Assembly: GCA_024734555.1 (NCBI GenBank)
Contig: JANPWX010000360.1
Span: 102,875-166,874 of the forward strand
Source: Trochalopteron elliotii
Lineage: Eukaryota > Chordata > Aves > Passeriformes > Leiothrichidae
Reading direction: 5' to 3'
DNA length: 64,000 nt
The notes under the pieces are model-generated. The model saw only the letters and a list, made by a program, of their open reading frames with translations, was not told the origin of the DNA and did no database searches. Positions within the stretch are counted from its first letter, which is position 1; each line of letters begins with the position of its first letter. Of this stretch, positions 37,770 to 49,740 are shown one piece after another. A program made the position numbers and the translations under genes.

Positions 37770-40700
37770 CACAGTAATAAAAAGAGAGAAGAGAGGGTTC
37801 TACAAAGTTACCCATTTTTTGTTCAGAACTGGCTGGGTGCTGATCTGCCCATGGGAGATGCTGAGTGATTCCCTTTGCATTGCTTGTTTTGTTATCTTTC
37901 TTTCTCTTTGCTTATTAAACAATTTTTATCTCAATCCACAAGTTTTGTTGCTTTTACACTTTTTGCTCTTCCTTTCCTCTTACCCTTCCCCAGCAGGGTG
38001 AGGGGACGGGGAGTAAGCAAGCATCTGTGTGGTGCCTAGCTACCTGCTGGTGTTAATCCCCAATGGACATATTACATTAATTTAAATCAGTTTATAAGTT
38101 ATGGGCACCAAACTGACTTCTGTGCTGCAAAAGAACTTTGGGCTTGCAACATTCCTGGAAATTGTAAGAAGCTCTTCCACAATGACATGATGTGTGTGGT
38201 TTGTATGCAGCATATTAATGACATTTCACAGTTGCACTGACCAGTACTATTCATAGACAAGTGCATGATGCTTGGGTGTGATGCAGAAAGATGAGACCTT
38301 GGAGCTGATGGTGCACACTGAGTTGAGTAATGTGGAGATAGAAGGCAAGGGTTGCCTTTTCAAAGCAGAATAGAGCTGTTTGAGAAACTGTCAATAAGTT
38401 ATTGAATAACTAAAACTTACAAAACTTCCCTGGGCTGATCTATCAAAATTCTGAACTTTGTCTGAATAGATCAATATTCTCTTAAAATGGATTTGTTTTA
38501 TCAGGAAGAAAGCAGTGTCCTGGGTTGTGGCAAACCATCACAGCAGTTACCTTAGAATTGACTGTTGCAGTCTCACACACCAGTAAACGTTTCAGCAAAT
38601 TAAGCATCAAAGTAAATTATTTCAAACAAATAAAGCATCATAAGAACTATTGATTGCACTTTCAGACTAAGGAATAGAATTTCCATGTTTATAGATGTGC
38701 CAGTTACATGGGCTCTTAAATATCCTGACTTTGTAGTGCTTACTCATTTACTGTGTGTCATTTTTTGATTATTTACCATAATTAGAAATAATCCTGACAC
38801 GTTAGCTTTCTCCCCATGGTAAAATCTGATAAGGGCTTTCAGTGCTAGTCTGTTTTTGTTACTGTATAGATGTAGAAAGAAAGCCTAAAGATTTGAACTT
38901 GAAAACTTGTAGTCACAGCAGGGCTGTCCACAGCCAACGAGTTTGCATTCCTGCCACATGCAGTAAGGTTTTCTCTATAGACTCCTGTCACAGAGGAATT
39001 CAGCAAGGAACAAGAAATCTTCAGTCAGAGGAGGGCCACAAGTGTGTGAAAAGCTAACCACACATAAACAGTAAAGGTCATTAGCAGGCTCCTAAACTCC
39101 TGGCTAGGAATTAGTTTTTTGGATCATTAACGGCAAAAAAACCTAGGAAATGAATAGGACTCAGTGTCCTATTAAAAATTAGCCAGAACAATTAAAAGGT
39201 TTTCTGGTTTTTAATGGGAACCAGGCCTGATACCTCATTTTCCCTTGTCTAGTGGGCTGTTTCTGCATTTTGAATGACACTCATTTTATGTCCTTGTATT
39301 TTTAAAGAAATGTCTTGAAGGATTTATTCTGTATAGGAGTTGTAAATTATTTACAATGAGGGGAGTGAAAGCTTGGGAGATACAGAATCCAATGTCTCCC
39401 TAAGACTGTGTTACTGATTCTAAGTCATGACTCTGAACTATTACAGTTGGTTGTGGCTGGATTGCTTCTGATGTGTGCAAATACATACTCTCCAGACTCC
39501 TAATACAGTTGTTGTATTATGCAATTCCATGAGTTCAAATGCTCATTTGGTTGCAAATGAACAGCCTTTTTTGCTGTGAGATGTCTTTCTCTGCATCGTT
39601 TCCCTAAACTCTGATTCCTGATTTTAACAGATCCCTTCTGCTTTCATTTCAATGTAAATTCCTGGCTGCTGAGTGGATGACTGATGGCTATTTATCTTCT
39701 CATCCACTGTGTAGTTTTCCCTAAGCCTGTAGTCGTCTCTTGAGCTTGGCAAAAAAAAACCCCAAAAAAGCAAACAACAAAAAACCAGTGTTCCTTTAGT
39801 ATTTTAAAATATGATTTCTGGAGAGGTGTATTAAATACTTTCCTTATCTTTACACGCATGTTTTACAAAAAATCCAAAGGGAGTGAAAGAGAAAGAGTGA
39901 GAAAGAAAAAGGAAGGAACAATGAAGCATTTTACACTGTCTGCTTTGGCTGCAGGCCTGCCACTCTGGAGAAAAACAAGCCCACTAGTTCCCAAACTTTT
40001 AACTCTTATAGTTGCTATATTCATTTCCCTCCCCATATGCCTTGGGCCCTAAATCTTACCGTTTACCTCTCTGGTAATAATCAAGGGAATCTACAAGTAC
40101 CAGCCATATGATTTTCCTGAAAGAAAAAAAAATTAAAAAAAAATTGGATGAGGGAAAATGTACTGCAGATAAATAGGGTAGGGATAGGGGAAATAAAAGG
40201 ACCAAAGAAAGGTAGGACAAGATGATCTTCCTCACAATGTTAATTTTGTACTGATCATTTATTTGCTTCATATACATAATTCCTTTCTTCAGTGAGTGAA
40301 TTGCCCTGTCATTAACATAAAATTAGCTCCAAATTATCTTGGCCAAGAGCTTTGAAATATGTTAGTATAGAACCACACACTCAAAACCATGTGGGAATCC
40401 ATGTGGGTTTCCAGATGTGAGAATCTTCTGTGTTACAAATATAGTTATGTTTACACAGTATAATCTGCTCTGTGAATAATCTCTTAATGCAGCTGTGCTT
40501 CCAGTAGTGGTCTCTTATGTTATGCTCTTCCTGTATGAATACATCTTGTTTCTTACAATGAGTCCATGCTGATAGACACTGCTTGGAAACAAATGTTATC
40601 CTGCAAATTAAAATACTTTTTCAAGAAGTTGAAGGACTTCAGCATGGCCTAGTAGATTAGATTAAAAGTGAAAATTTGAAAAAAATCATGTTTCATTTTT

Positions 40701-41678
40701 GATTTATCATAGCGTTTTGCTACTAATTATTTTTCCCTGAGTTATTTTTCATCAGTGAGTACTTTCTGCACTATGATTAAAATTTAGGAGACTAAGTATT
40801 AAAGTTCGAAGATGTTGTAATATTTTGCATGTTTTCTGTGTAAGTGCTTAAGCTTGTGGTTTGATTTCAGTAAATATTGTCAAAAATACATAGATTGATA
40901 TCAAGATTACTTGAATGTCAATATAATTACCTGATTAGGTGTTCATCTAAATAAAGATCTCTACCCATAATGATAGTCTGTTGTTGCTCTTTTTTTAAAA
41001 ACATTTAGAAGTCCTTAACATCTTGATTTCTTTAATACACTTGCCTTCTGTTATATATGTAAGAAAGAAACTTGGAGTATCTTTGGGAAGGAAATTGATA
41101 TCTGCAGGAAAAGACTACTGGATTAAATAACTACAGAGCTGAGTTTATGCACATCAGTTAGTGCCTGAACTGTACAGTGTTCGGTCTGTAGCAGTGATGA
41201 TTAGCTGTTATTAATGTTTGAATTTGTAAGTGCAGAATGGTGACTGAAAAACTTAAAATGTCATTCTTGTTCACTTTTTAGTTTTATCTTGTAATTTTTA
41301 ATAGCCACAAGTTTTTCAAAGAAATATTCTTTCCTTCCTGACTGAAAACTGTCCCCATTGATGAATATGAATAATCAGTTTCCGTATACCCTGTGGTATC
41401 TTGGCTGTAGCCAATTCATCTCATAAACAGGATAATACTACTCCTGTAGTTGGATTAGAAACCATGTATCGATCTCTCCTCTGAAATGACAGTAGCTCCG
41501 TCCTCTAACACAATATATGTTCTCTGTAGAAGTCATTACACAATGAATAGAATTTTTGTTTTACATAAATCACTGTAGCCCAAGGGTTCATTAGTGTGTC
41601 AGCTGATCCTTTGTGCCTTGGAGGTTGGGTAAAACTGAGATTTTGATTGTAGAAAGCATTTTTCTCTATTAAATGTTG

Positions 41679-41707
41679 CATAATATATATTTTTAATATA
41701 TATTATG
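41679..41707. repeat. Perfect 13-bp inverted repeat (AT hairpin)
   Basis: CATAATATATATT at 41679-41691 and its exact reverse complement at 41695-41707 are separated by TTT. The structure could extrude as a cruciform or fold in RNA. It lies in the presumed FSIP1 intron about 1 kb before the coding exon, and no function is known. Confidence 0.85.
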
Positions 41708-42676
41708 ATATCTTCTATAGCGCTTATTTCATGGGCAAATATATTACACATATCTAAAAATAGTTTTGTTCTTATCATTATAATCTTAAAATTGTCTGGG
41801 AATATTGTGCTACTCAGTTTTCAGGAGCATTAAGGATTGTGAAAGCTGGAAGCAACTCCCTATTGCTAACCTCTTTAAGCAAAATATCCTTTGCTATTCT
41901 TCACCATAACCTGCTAATATCAGTCATTATCTGTAAACACAAACTCTAAGAAATGTTCAATAAAGGAGACCTGTGTGATAAAAATAATGGGAGTGTTCCA
42001 GTGTCTGAATAAGAAATTAACTGAAAAGATACAGCTGAGAGCTATGCAAGCAGTGACAGCTTGAAGGAAGCACTAAAACTATCCTACAGAAGCTTCACAT
42101 GTCATGAGCCATGCTTGCCATGGTCAGTAACTGATGTGCTTTGTGTTACATGAGAGAGAGAGACTATGTGGCATTTCTACCACAGGAGGCTGGGAATATT
42201 TCAGTCAGTATGTGACAGTCTTTGTGGGCCGGTGCTGTCCAAAACCATTTCTGACCCCAGTTGCATTGCCCCAACAGTATTTTAGCAATGTGCTGTTTTC
42301 CTTTCAATAGCTAAAATCTTAAAGAGTGAGTGTGTGTGTGTATGTATTCACAGCAAACCAAGAAATATGAAAAAGTACATGCCCTGGTAATTAAAATCCA
42401 TTTAGATCTCATGGAAGACTATGCAAAATCATAGACCTCTCAGTGCCTTGTGGACATCAGACTTCTTTCCTAACTTTCATCACAGAATCTATCTAGAACC
42501 TAGTGAGCATGCTGCATAAATTTTGTGATTATGGAAATGTATATTTAAATTCAGTTTGAATTGTAAAACACTGGTATTTGTTTAAGGATTCTGTCAGTGT
42601 ATCTCTCAAGCTGTTTTATGGCACTGCTTTTCATTAATTATATTTTGACAGAAGAAATTCTTGCCTTTTTTTTCAG

Positions 42677-43223
42677 ACTGAAGAACAAATGAGCCTCTCT
42701 GAAGAGCAGCTTAAGACCCTTCTGGAAGAATGTATGCAGCCTCAGAGAACAATAAGTAACGTTACCATGCCACAGTCTCAGGAATCTCTTTCTTTTGGAT
42801 TAAGTCCCCCTTGCTACACAAGTCAAGACTCCACTCTTCACTCCACATCTAGTCTTTCCAAAATGTTAGTTGAAGACCATATTGTAGGGATGTTAATGGC
42901 TCAGGAAAAAGCTGGACTCGAAGACAAAAGCTTATGTGTTAATGCAGAGAGCAAAATCCCTGGCTACTATATCAGCAAAGCATTGGCTGGTAGTCATTTA
43001 TCAAAGGATTCACTGGCCCAAACAGAGGAACCTGATGACCTAGAAGGTTTACAGAAGATGGAAGATAAGAGTATTACTGCAGGTTACTTTATGTCAAGAG
43101 CACTCAACACAAAAAGATTGAAGAAACCTTCTTTCTTGGGTGAACCATTATATTGCATCAGCATGAACAATGAGCCATCCACAGAGACTGACATTCTCAG
43201 CATACCACTGCAAACCAAAGGAG
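42677..43223 (+). CDS. FSIP1: FSIP1, large 3' coding exon (partial gene)
   Basis: FSIP1 is a sperm-tail fibrous sheath interacting protein linked to AKAP4, with a broader reported role in cilia and flagella. This exon follows a strong acceptor (TTTTTTTTCAG) in phase 0, so the ATG at 42689 is internal and not a start. It encodes about 182 residues. Family matches, compared with remembered human FSIP1, lie in the same order: LSEEQLKTLLEEC near the start (human LSEEQLKCLLDEC), GYYISKALAG in the middle (human GYYLTKALTG), then YFMSRAL, RLKKPSFL and PLYCIS near the end (human YFMSK, RLKRPSFL, PLYGIS). At 43224 a strong donor (GAG|GTGAGA) would end the exon; if it is not used, the frame continues to TAA at 43277-43279. 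Earlier exons, including the coiled-coil part, lie left of the window. Its position tail to tail with THBS1 matches human 15q14. Confidence 0.9.
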
Positions 43224-43279
43224 GTGAGACTCTTAACAACCCTTTAGAACAGGCTTTTGATTATAATGAAAAAACCTAA
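43224..43279 (+). CDS. FSIP1: Alternative read-through 3' end of the FSIP1 exon
   Basis: If the donor at 43224 is not used, the open frame adds 17 codons plus part of one more (about 18 residues after the splice point) and stops at TAA, 43277-43279. The extra residues show no clear likeness to the human C-terminus. An AATAAA at 43670-43675 could then serve as the poly(A) signal. I consider the spliced form more likely because donor and acceptor are both strong and in phase. Confidence 0.35.
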
Positions 43280-46090
43280 GCAGGTTCTCACCAAAGGTAT
43301 GCACCAGTAGACACTGATTATTATGGTGGGACAAGAATGTTCTTTTAGAAAACATAAAACTGTGCCAAAAGTAATACACACAAAATAACAGAATGCTTAT
43401 TAAAATTTGTACCCTGAAATAATTAACTAGGAGTTTTATGAAATATATCACTGATGTTGATTAGTTCTGTCAGCTGGAAAGCAGTGTTGAAAATACATAT
43501 GGATTACCTTTTTGGTAGTAGAAAGTCATGTTCACTGTTCTGTAGAGAGCAAATACTCTCAGAGTAGCTGGTACAAAAATTCACATGAAAATCCAAGTGT
43601 TTCATGAAAGTTTTTAATAAGGTAAGCTTAGTCGTATAGAAACAAACATGACCTGGCTATATTAAAGACAATAAAGTGCTTTTTGGGAGTTCAAATTTAC
43701 ACATATAAGATACCAAAATTAATAATTCTGAACAATTTCTATAAATTACTTTTAGCTCGGTAAAAGAAAGAATAGACTTTAACCAACAAAAAAATACATT
43801 TTCTCTCTCTCTGGTATTATAAAAAGATTGTGGAAATGTCTGTATTTTTAAGTTCTTTACTTATATGTAATTACAAAGTGATATTGTAATCTAAATATTT
43901 ATTTATATTTTTAACCTATGACTAGTTTTTTGGAAGGCCAACTGTTCAAATAAGCCAGACTTTAGGCAGGTAAACCTTGCATTTTTTTCATAAAAGCTTT
44001 GACAGTATGAAGTTTGTGGTTATAGTGCTACAATCTAATCTTACTAGAAATCAATACATTTTTCTATGTTTATTGATTGATCTTTGTTATACTGGCAATC
44101 TGTACTGGAATTAGAGAAAGTGTTTTTTTCACATACATCAGTAATTTAGAAAAACATTCTAATATCCCTCTGCTATGTTATAATTTCATAATTATGATCG
44201 CAACCCTTTCTTTGATTGTTTGTACTTAATCTTTCTACAGTGAGGGGAATGTTAACATTTTTTCAAAGTAATTCTGCCTGTCAGAATGCAGGAAGTCTTG
44301 TTATTGCTGTTTTTACACTGCCAGACAAAGTCGATATCCATACTTACCTGCACTATTTTCCCTTTATGAGATTTAAGTGATAGCTTCTAGTTGAAGAAAA
44401 TAGAAATAGTACCTGTAGAAAAGGTTGGGTGGTTTTGGTGCTTTTTTTTCCTGGAAGATTACTTGTCAGCTACCTTCACAAGCAGTCTTTGCTCTTCATG
44501 TAGATGCAAACATCAGAGGAGCAGAGCGAGGGAAGAGAGTGGTCTGCCCAGAGGGGAGCAGGGTGGCAGTGGTGGTCGTGGGGAACATCACAGAGATCAC
44601 CTCTACCAGGGGCAACCTGATCTCATGCAGGAGTAACATGATTACATACTACACCACCAGGCTTCTTTGGCAACCAACAGTGTGAAAAACTCAGTACCTT
44701 GCTGCCTTCACCCGAGTGAAAATTCTCCTTTAGTCTGAACAGATGTAGCACGGTCAGAGCCAAGTGTGACCCAGCCCCAGCTACCACCTCCCATTATGGG
44801 TGTGTTTTAAGAGGGGATGTGTTAAATCAAGGAAAGCACCATGCACTGTGACCACTGTGTAGTGAAGCAAGCAGGTAACTGTAGATATGGTCATTGTGAG
44901 GTAACTTTATTGCGCAAGACAGGAAGGAGATTTTTACTACTAAGTAAATTTCCGTATGGGACATCTCACTGTAGAAATCTACAGGGTGGATGTGTTAACA
45001 TTTATCACATAATAATTTAAATATCTTTAGGTCAAAATCATGTGTGTCAGAGTAATGTAATGGGGTATTTTGATTATCTGTTTTCAATAGTGACTGAAAC
45101 AGATGATGAGTAATGTCTAGTCATGCAGAACTCAAATCTGTATGGTTAATGAGCATCTCAGTTTTATGATATTATTGCTTACCAATTCTTTTTTTGGGAG
45201 GGGAAATATTCTGAATTTTCAGTCCCTGAATTTTTTTTCATTTTTTCTAAGAAGCTAATTAATTTGTTACAAAGGTGACTCAGTTCTGTCTGAAGCAATT
45301 AGTCCTGGACATAGGCCAAAGGGTGTGTTATTAATCAAATTTGTAAACTTGATTAACATATTCTGTAGAGAATTTGCTTGTTAGTTCAGACATGATTAAA
45401 TGTGCTAATTGTATTGAGAAATGGAGATCCCAGTGCAATCCAGTTTAAGGCAAATACATCTACAGATGAAGGTATGAGAAGTGTCAGGTGTTACTTTAAT
45501 TTGTAAGAAATATTTACATAGTTGGGTTTTGTTATTATCTTAATTCTAAAGGACATTTAAATATTTCTTGCCCAATCTACATATGGTTTAAATTCCTTGT
45601 AGTGCTGGTTAAGCAAATAAAATAGTGTGAAACTGGTTTAGCACAATTTCAGTTTTGCATTCCTTATGGTACTGTAGTCTGTGATATAGATATACTGTAA
45701 TAGATTAAATGATATACATTTTAAGGAAAGCGTAATTATTAGCGTAATGCATATATATGTATATATATGAAGGAAACTCTCATGTGCCTTCAAAGATAAA
45801 TAATGCCTGTTTCTCGAAAGAAGCACTAATCTATACCCAGCTCATATGTATGTAAACATAGATGATGTTTAGTGAGGCTAACAGAATCCAGACTTGCCCA
45901 CATGCAGATATGAAAAGGCTGTTATTTCTCAAAGTTGTATGAGCCAGTAAATAATTATTTCCAGCTCTATTTTGAGGGGCTATATTAAGTTTTAAGTAAA
46001 AGTTGTATCACAAACCGCTGTTATGTTTTCCTCTTGCAAATAATGTTGTCCTTACAGCAGCTCAACACCTTTTTCTTTTCTTTTTTTCAG
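43280..46090 (+). other. FSIP1: Probable last intron (or 3' UTR/flank) of FSIP1
   Basis: AT-rich DNA with no recognised coding exon. It contains a candidate poly(A) signal (43670) for the read-through form and a notably GC-rich patch around 44510-44800. The 3' limit is the strong polypyrimidine tract and CAG at 46090. Confidence 0.5.
43670..43675 (+). terminator. Candidate poly(A) signal for unspliced FSIP1 form
   Basis: AATAAA within 'agacaataaagtgc', about 390 bases after the read-through stop. It matters only if the donor at 43224 is skipped. Confidence 0.3.
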
Positions 46091-46113
46091 ATCATATGAA
46101 CATTGAAATTTGA
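46091..46113 (+). CDS. FSIP1: Likely terminal coding exon of FSIP1
   Basis: A strong acceptor (long pyrimidine tract ending TTTTTTTCAG) is followed by AT CAT ATG AAC ATT GAA ATT TGA. Joined to the final G of the exon ending at 43223, the first codon becomes GAT and the frame closes after DHMNIEI. The phase match, strong sites and a good AATAAA about 200 bases downstream support this as the true 3' end. The residues are too few for homology to settle it. The 3' UTR would run from 46114 to about 46340. Confidence 0.6.
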
Positions 46114-46317
46114 GGGGAGAGTGACTATATGCTTCTTTGCACAACTTTTCTGAAAATGTAGCTAATCCTCTATCAGTGTTATTACACTGATACAGTATCA
46201 TATCAAGCAAACTGATGGGAATAAATTATCATAATTGAAAATGTTCTGTGAGTTGATATTTTTCTTTAGAGATAATTATTATTGTCATTATCATATATTA
46301 TTGCAGTTTGATTTCAA

Positions 46318-46323
46318 AATAAA
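46318..46323 (+). terminator. FSIP1: Poly(A) signal, probable FSIP1 3' end
   Basis: AATAAA in 'tcaaaataaactctt', about 205 bases after the TGA of the proposed last exon. The cleavage site is expected 10-30 bases downstream. Confidence 0.5.
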
Positions 46324-49300
46324 CTCTTGCATTTCATTAAATTTCCTGGGAGTGTTCTGCCTAATGAAGAAATGTACACAGATATTGTGTAGCTGTGTGT
46401 CTGATAAGACATGTGTGTCTTTGTAAAAAACAAACAAAAAACCAACCAAATTTGAAAAGTTTAGTATTTACTGATGGGGTTTTATTAGAGAGGGTGTGAA
46501 ATATATATAATAATTTCATTTCTCTTTGCACTCATACACACACAGAGTCTAGCTTTTTCATGAAGTTAGCTAAGTCGTGGCTTCTGTTATCTCACTGCAG
46601 TTTGCTGGAGCTTGCAGCCTGTCTGACTCAAGAGTCCTGACTCAGTGAAGCATCCCATTACTCGACTTTTTGCCCCGGGGCTGTCTGTTGCCTGGACCTC
46701 TGGTTTGGTTGAAGGCTCAGATTGCATGAGTGCTCTGCTGGATCAGAACATAAGCACTAGTCTGCTCAGGTCTGCCTGATTTTTGTCTGGGAAAATGGTA
46801 ACCACACAGCAAACATTCATCTCTTCTAGTTAAGAAATGTGATTAAATGGGGAAGGATGGCAGCCCCTGGTGAAAGCTTGGTGGGAGTGAAAGTGGAGGC
46901 ATTCAGAAGTTTGCCCCAGCAGCTACTAGATTGTGAAACCTAATAGTGATGGGGGAGGGTAATGCAGCTGGTTTGGGTTTGAGATAGCAGTAACAATTCA
47001 TTACAGGTTTTTGATTGTCTAGTCTTTAACTAGTATTATTTCCTGATTTTTGCCTTATTTACTCAGCTGATGGTCAGTTTTCCATTTCATGTGCTGCAAT
47101 GTCATTATTTCTTAATAATGTTAAGAAAACATTATTAAAAAAACATGGTTATTTTTAAAAGGTTTTTTTTTAAGTGGGGTGAGATATTCTAGCAAAGAAG
47201 ATTCAACAGATTTATCCCACTGACAAGTTCTCATGTGACTTAACCTAAAAGAACAAATTATTTCTCAGATCCTATACCAATAGTCATTTAACCTTCACCA
47301 AGAAAAGATGTATGGATAGAATATTAACTATACATGGGGTGTTATTGCTTAGGGTTTACTTGATCAAATATGAATGTTTAAGTTAATGCACATATTGCCC
47401 CAGATTTTAATCTAATTTACAGAGTTGCCAGTAGGAGTGGATGCACACTTCTGGGGAACTTATAATTGTGTGGATATAACAGAGATCAAAATCAAATCAA
47501 CTTGCTTTTACTTAAAAATCTGAATGGGATATTATATTTGCAACAAGCAGTTGCTATTTCTTTTTTTACTTTCTGATATTTTTACTTGTTTTTCAACAGC
47601 AGTAACAAACTTTTGGATAGTGGATGTTCTGCATAGGTTTGCTGTAAGCACATATCATGGAACTTTTCAAATCTCACCTATATGAATTTCTTACTGTAAG
47701 AATATTAAGCCTGTGTCATAATTTTGTTAGCATAAATATAATTAAAGCATTACTGACAAGTTTTTTTAAGAGTATTTTCTGTGCCTGTATGATAGTCCTT
47801 TAGGACTGTCTGCTGGCTCTAAATCTTTCCACAGTCTAATTATTTTCGCATGGAACTTGTGTTTTATAGAGACCTTCTCACAAACAATGTTTTGAGTGCT
47901 TGGGCAGTTTTTGAAGAAATCTAAATTATGTTTAAAGATTATAATATCTAGAGAGCATTAAGAAAAATACTAAATAATTCTTAATTTTCCTGTTTTATTT
48001 TCTTATCTTGAATCTCTTGCTGCTATAAAAAAGCTCTTGCTAGCACCTCAAGGAAGGGTTGCTGTTGCTAACAAAGACTTACAACATTCCTGAAGCCATA
48101 CAACTTTTTATTTGCATGTGGCATTTCAGGGATAAGCAGGTAAGTTTGGATGGCTATTGACTTGACATGTATATTCCAACAGGAGGACTGTAACTTAACT
48201 CTTAATCTTGGGAAGTACTGAGCACCCTGCACCAGTTGTAGTTTCTGCAAACCATAGGGACCTAGCATTCATGGCTTGCTATTCCATAGTGTTGGGTCAG
48301 TACCCAAAGCTCAGAGACTGTAAAAAATTAGTGACTTAATATTTATCTGTGCTTGGTTTCTACTGCATTATATTAAACAACAGCTTGTTTGGGAATATTT
48401 TATTTCTTGCTTGATGTTACAGGTGAAATACCAATTCAAGCCCTCATTTCTTTTTGTATTCTCAGTTTTAAATAAAACTGTTGGAAATAAAATTATTTGG
48501 AAAAATATGGTACTGGTGAGAGGTGGTCAATAACAGAGATATTATATAAAATATAGTGACAAGGTTATTTGCTAAAACATCACCAATACCAGGGTAAAAA
48601 GAAAGTTGAGCCCAGGAGAATTCATGGGTTTTTCTTTGTTTTTCCAGTGACTGTGTGTTGTGACCTGCAATAACCCCTCCATTGGGGCCACTGCTTGAAT
48701 TCCAGCTGCACTGGAATGTGGCAGCTTCTCCTCAGGGAGTGATGCAGCAGTGATGATTAAGATATTTAAATTAATTTTCTTTTGCAGCTGAACTTGGGAT
48801 TTGGAGACAGGTTTTTTGAAATACATATCTTCATTCAGCACAAGTTGTATTTTGCGAAAGATTCTGATAACTAACTTCTTTACTGTCCTCTCTAGCTCCT
48901 TTAATCCAAAACATAGCAGAGCACAGGAGACTGATTTTTAAAGTTATTCTTCTGATTTTTGGGCTTTGAGATGTTTGAGGAACAACAGGTTTCATGTGTG
49001 CATGTAAATTTATGCTGTTTGTTCCCCTTATCTTTTTTCACACAATGATTTTACAGCACAGATACGTGCTTTGTTCCAAACATTTAACATTGGTGAAAGC
49101 AACATAACCATTAAGAAAAGGTTCTGGTGTGCTTGCATCTAATTGCTGAGCAATACATGACCGAATTATTCTGTCTTTGTCACTGAGCCTCCTCAGTGAT
49201 ACACTTACAGTGCTGATGTTCATGGTAGCCAGTGCTCAGCCATTGATAGTGATTTTCTCCAGTGGGTATATTTCAATGGTGCCATGGTTTGCCCTTTTAA

Positions 49301-49373
49301 ATGACAAACTGCATATTGTTTTCCTCTGAAAGTGGAAAATCAAGGTGGTTCAATCATTTTCATGAACATTATC

Positions 49374-49407
49374 TATGTGTGTATATATATATATATATGC
49401 ATATATA
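49374..49407. repeat. TG/TA dinucleotide microsatellite
   Basis: A run of GTGTGTATATATATATATAT followed by GCATATATA. It is probably length-variable between individuals. Confidence 0.85.
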
Positions 49408-49722
49408 AACTGTATGTATTAATTGAATATATAATATAGAAAATATACTATACATTTGAGTGGGATATTTTAAAGAATTGATTTCTGTATACTGTAATGG
49501 TGTCAGAAGTTCACTCCAGCTTTATAGTTACTGTACAAACTTAGAGTGGTTGAGGGATTTTCATTTCATAGAGAAGTGACAATCTAAATACTAAAAAAAA
49601 TAGTGTAAAGTTTCTTGAATCTAGACAACAAGAAAATGATTGAAATTATTCTTGTATGTCCAGAATTCAAGTTTAAATTAAAGTAGTTCTACCAAGGGGG
49701 TGAAAGAACTTTCAGTTTCATC

Positions 49723-49740
49723 AAAAAAAAAAAAAAAAAA
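49723..49740. repeat. Poly(A) run, 18 bases
   Basis: Eighteen consecutive A with no recognisable retroposed sequence before it. Confidence 0.9.

Larger units (their letters stand above)
36876..38069 (+). mobile_element. ERVL-type LTR, split by a later LTR insertion
   Basis: Two separated pieces join into one avian ERVL-class LTR. The left piece (36876 to 37136) begins TGTACTGGG, includes 'gggtgctatgttttggattt' and 'ctctgccagtgagtagactgg', and reaches 'accaaagagatattccatgcc' and the TATA-like 'gcatataac'. The right piece (37770 to about 38069) resumes with 'ctgatctgcccatgggagatg', then a 'ttattaaac' poly(A) region, 'atctcaatccacaagttttg', 'gggagtaagcaagcatctgtgtggtgcctagctacctgctgg' in parts, and 'gttaatcccc'. 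Without the insert it is about 560 bp, close to normal size. No internal viral genes flank it, so it is a solo LTR. The outer target duplication is not recognisable. Confidence 0.82.
1..42676 (+). other. FSIP1: Presumed long FSIP1 intron (non-coding)
   Basis: No exon of FSIP1 or of any other gene could be recognised here on either strand. I searched by eye for frames resembling the upstream FSIP1 coiled-coil segments and found none flanked by good splice sites. Because a phase-0 internal FSIP1 exon begins at 42677, this stretch is inferred to be the intron before it. It holds AT-rich unique sequence plus the SINE, CR1 and LTR insertions listed separately. Stretches between those elements (for example 1-3390, 3540-8880, 8960-11830, 12240-18480, 25240-33510, 33670-36070 and 38070-42676) contain only short chance frames, homopolymer runs and AT-rich palindromes. 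A second gene or a non-coding RNA hidden inside cannot be excluded without transcript data. Confidence 0.6.

Noticed and set aside
38515..38560. Another TGTCCTGGGTT-like LTR start
   Set aside because: Only about a dozen bases match, and no LTR body follows.
42689..43279. A self-contained 196-aa gene starting at ATG 42689
   Set aside because: The frame extends upstream to a strong acceptor at 42676 and the residues match the interior and end of FSIP1, so this is an exon and the ATG is internal.
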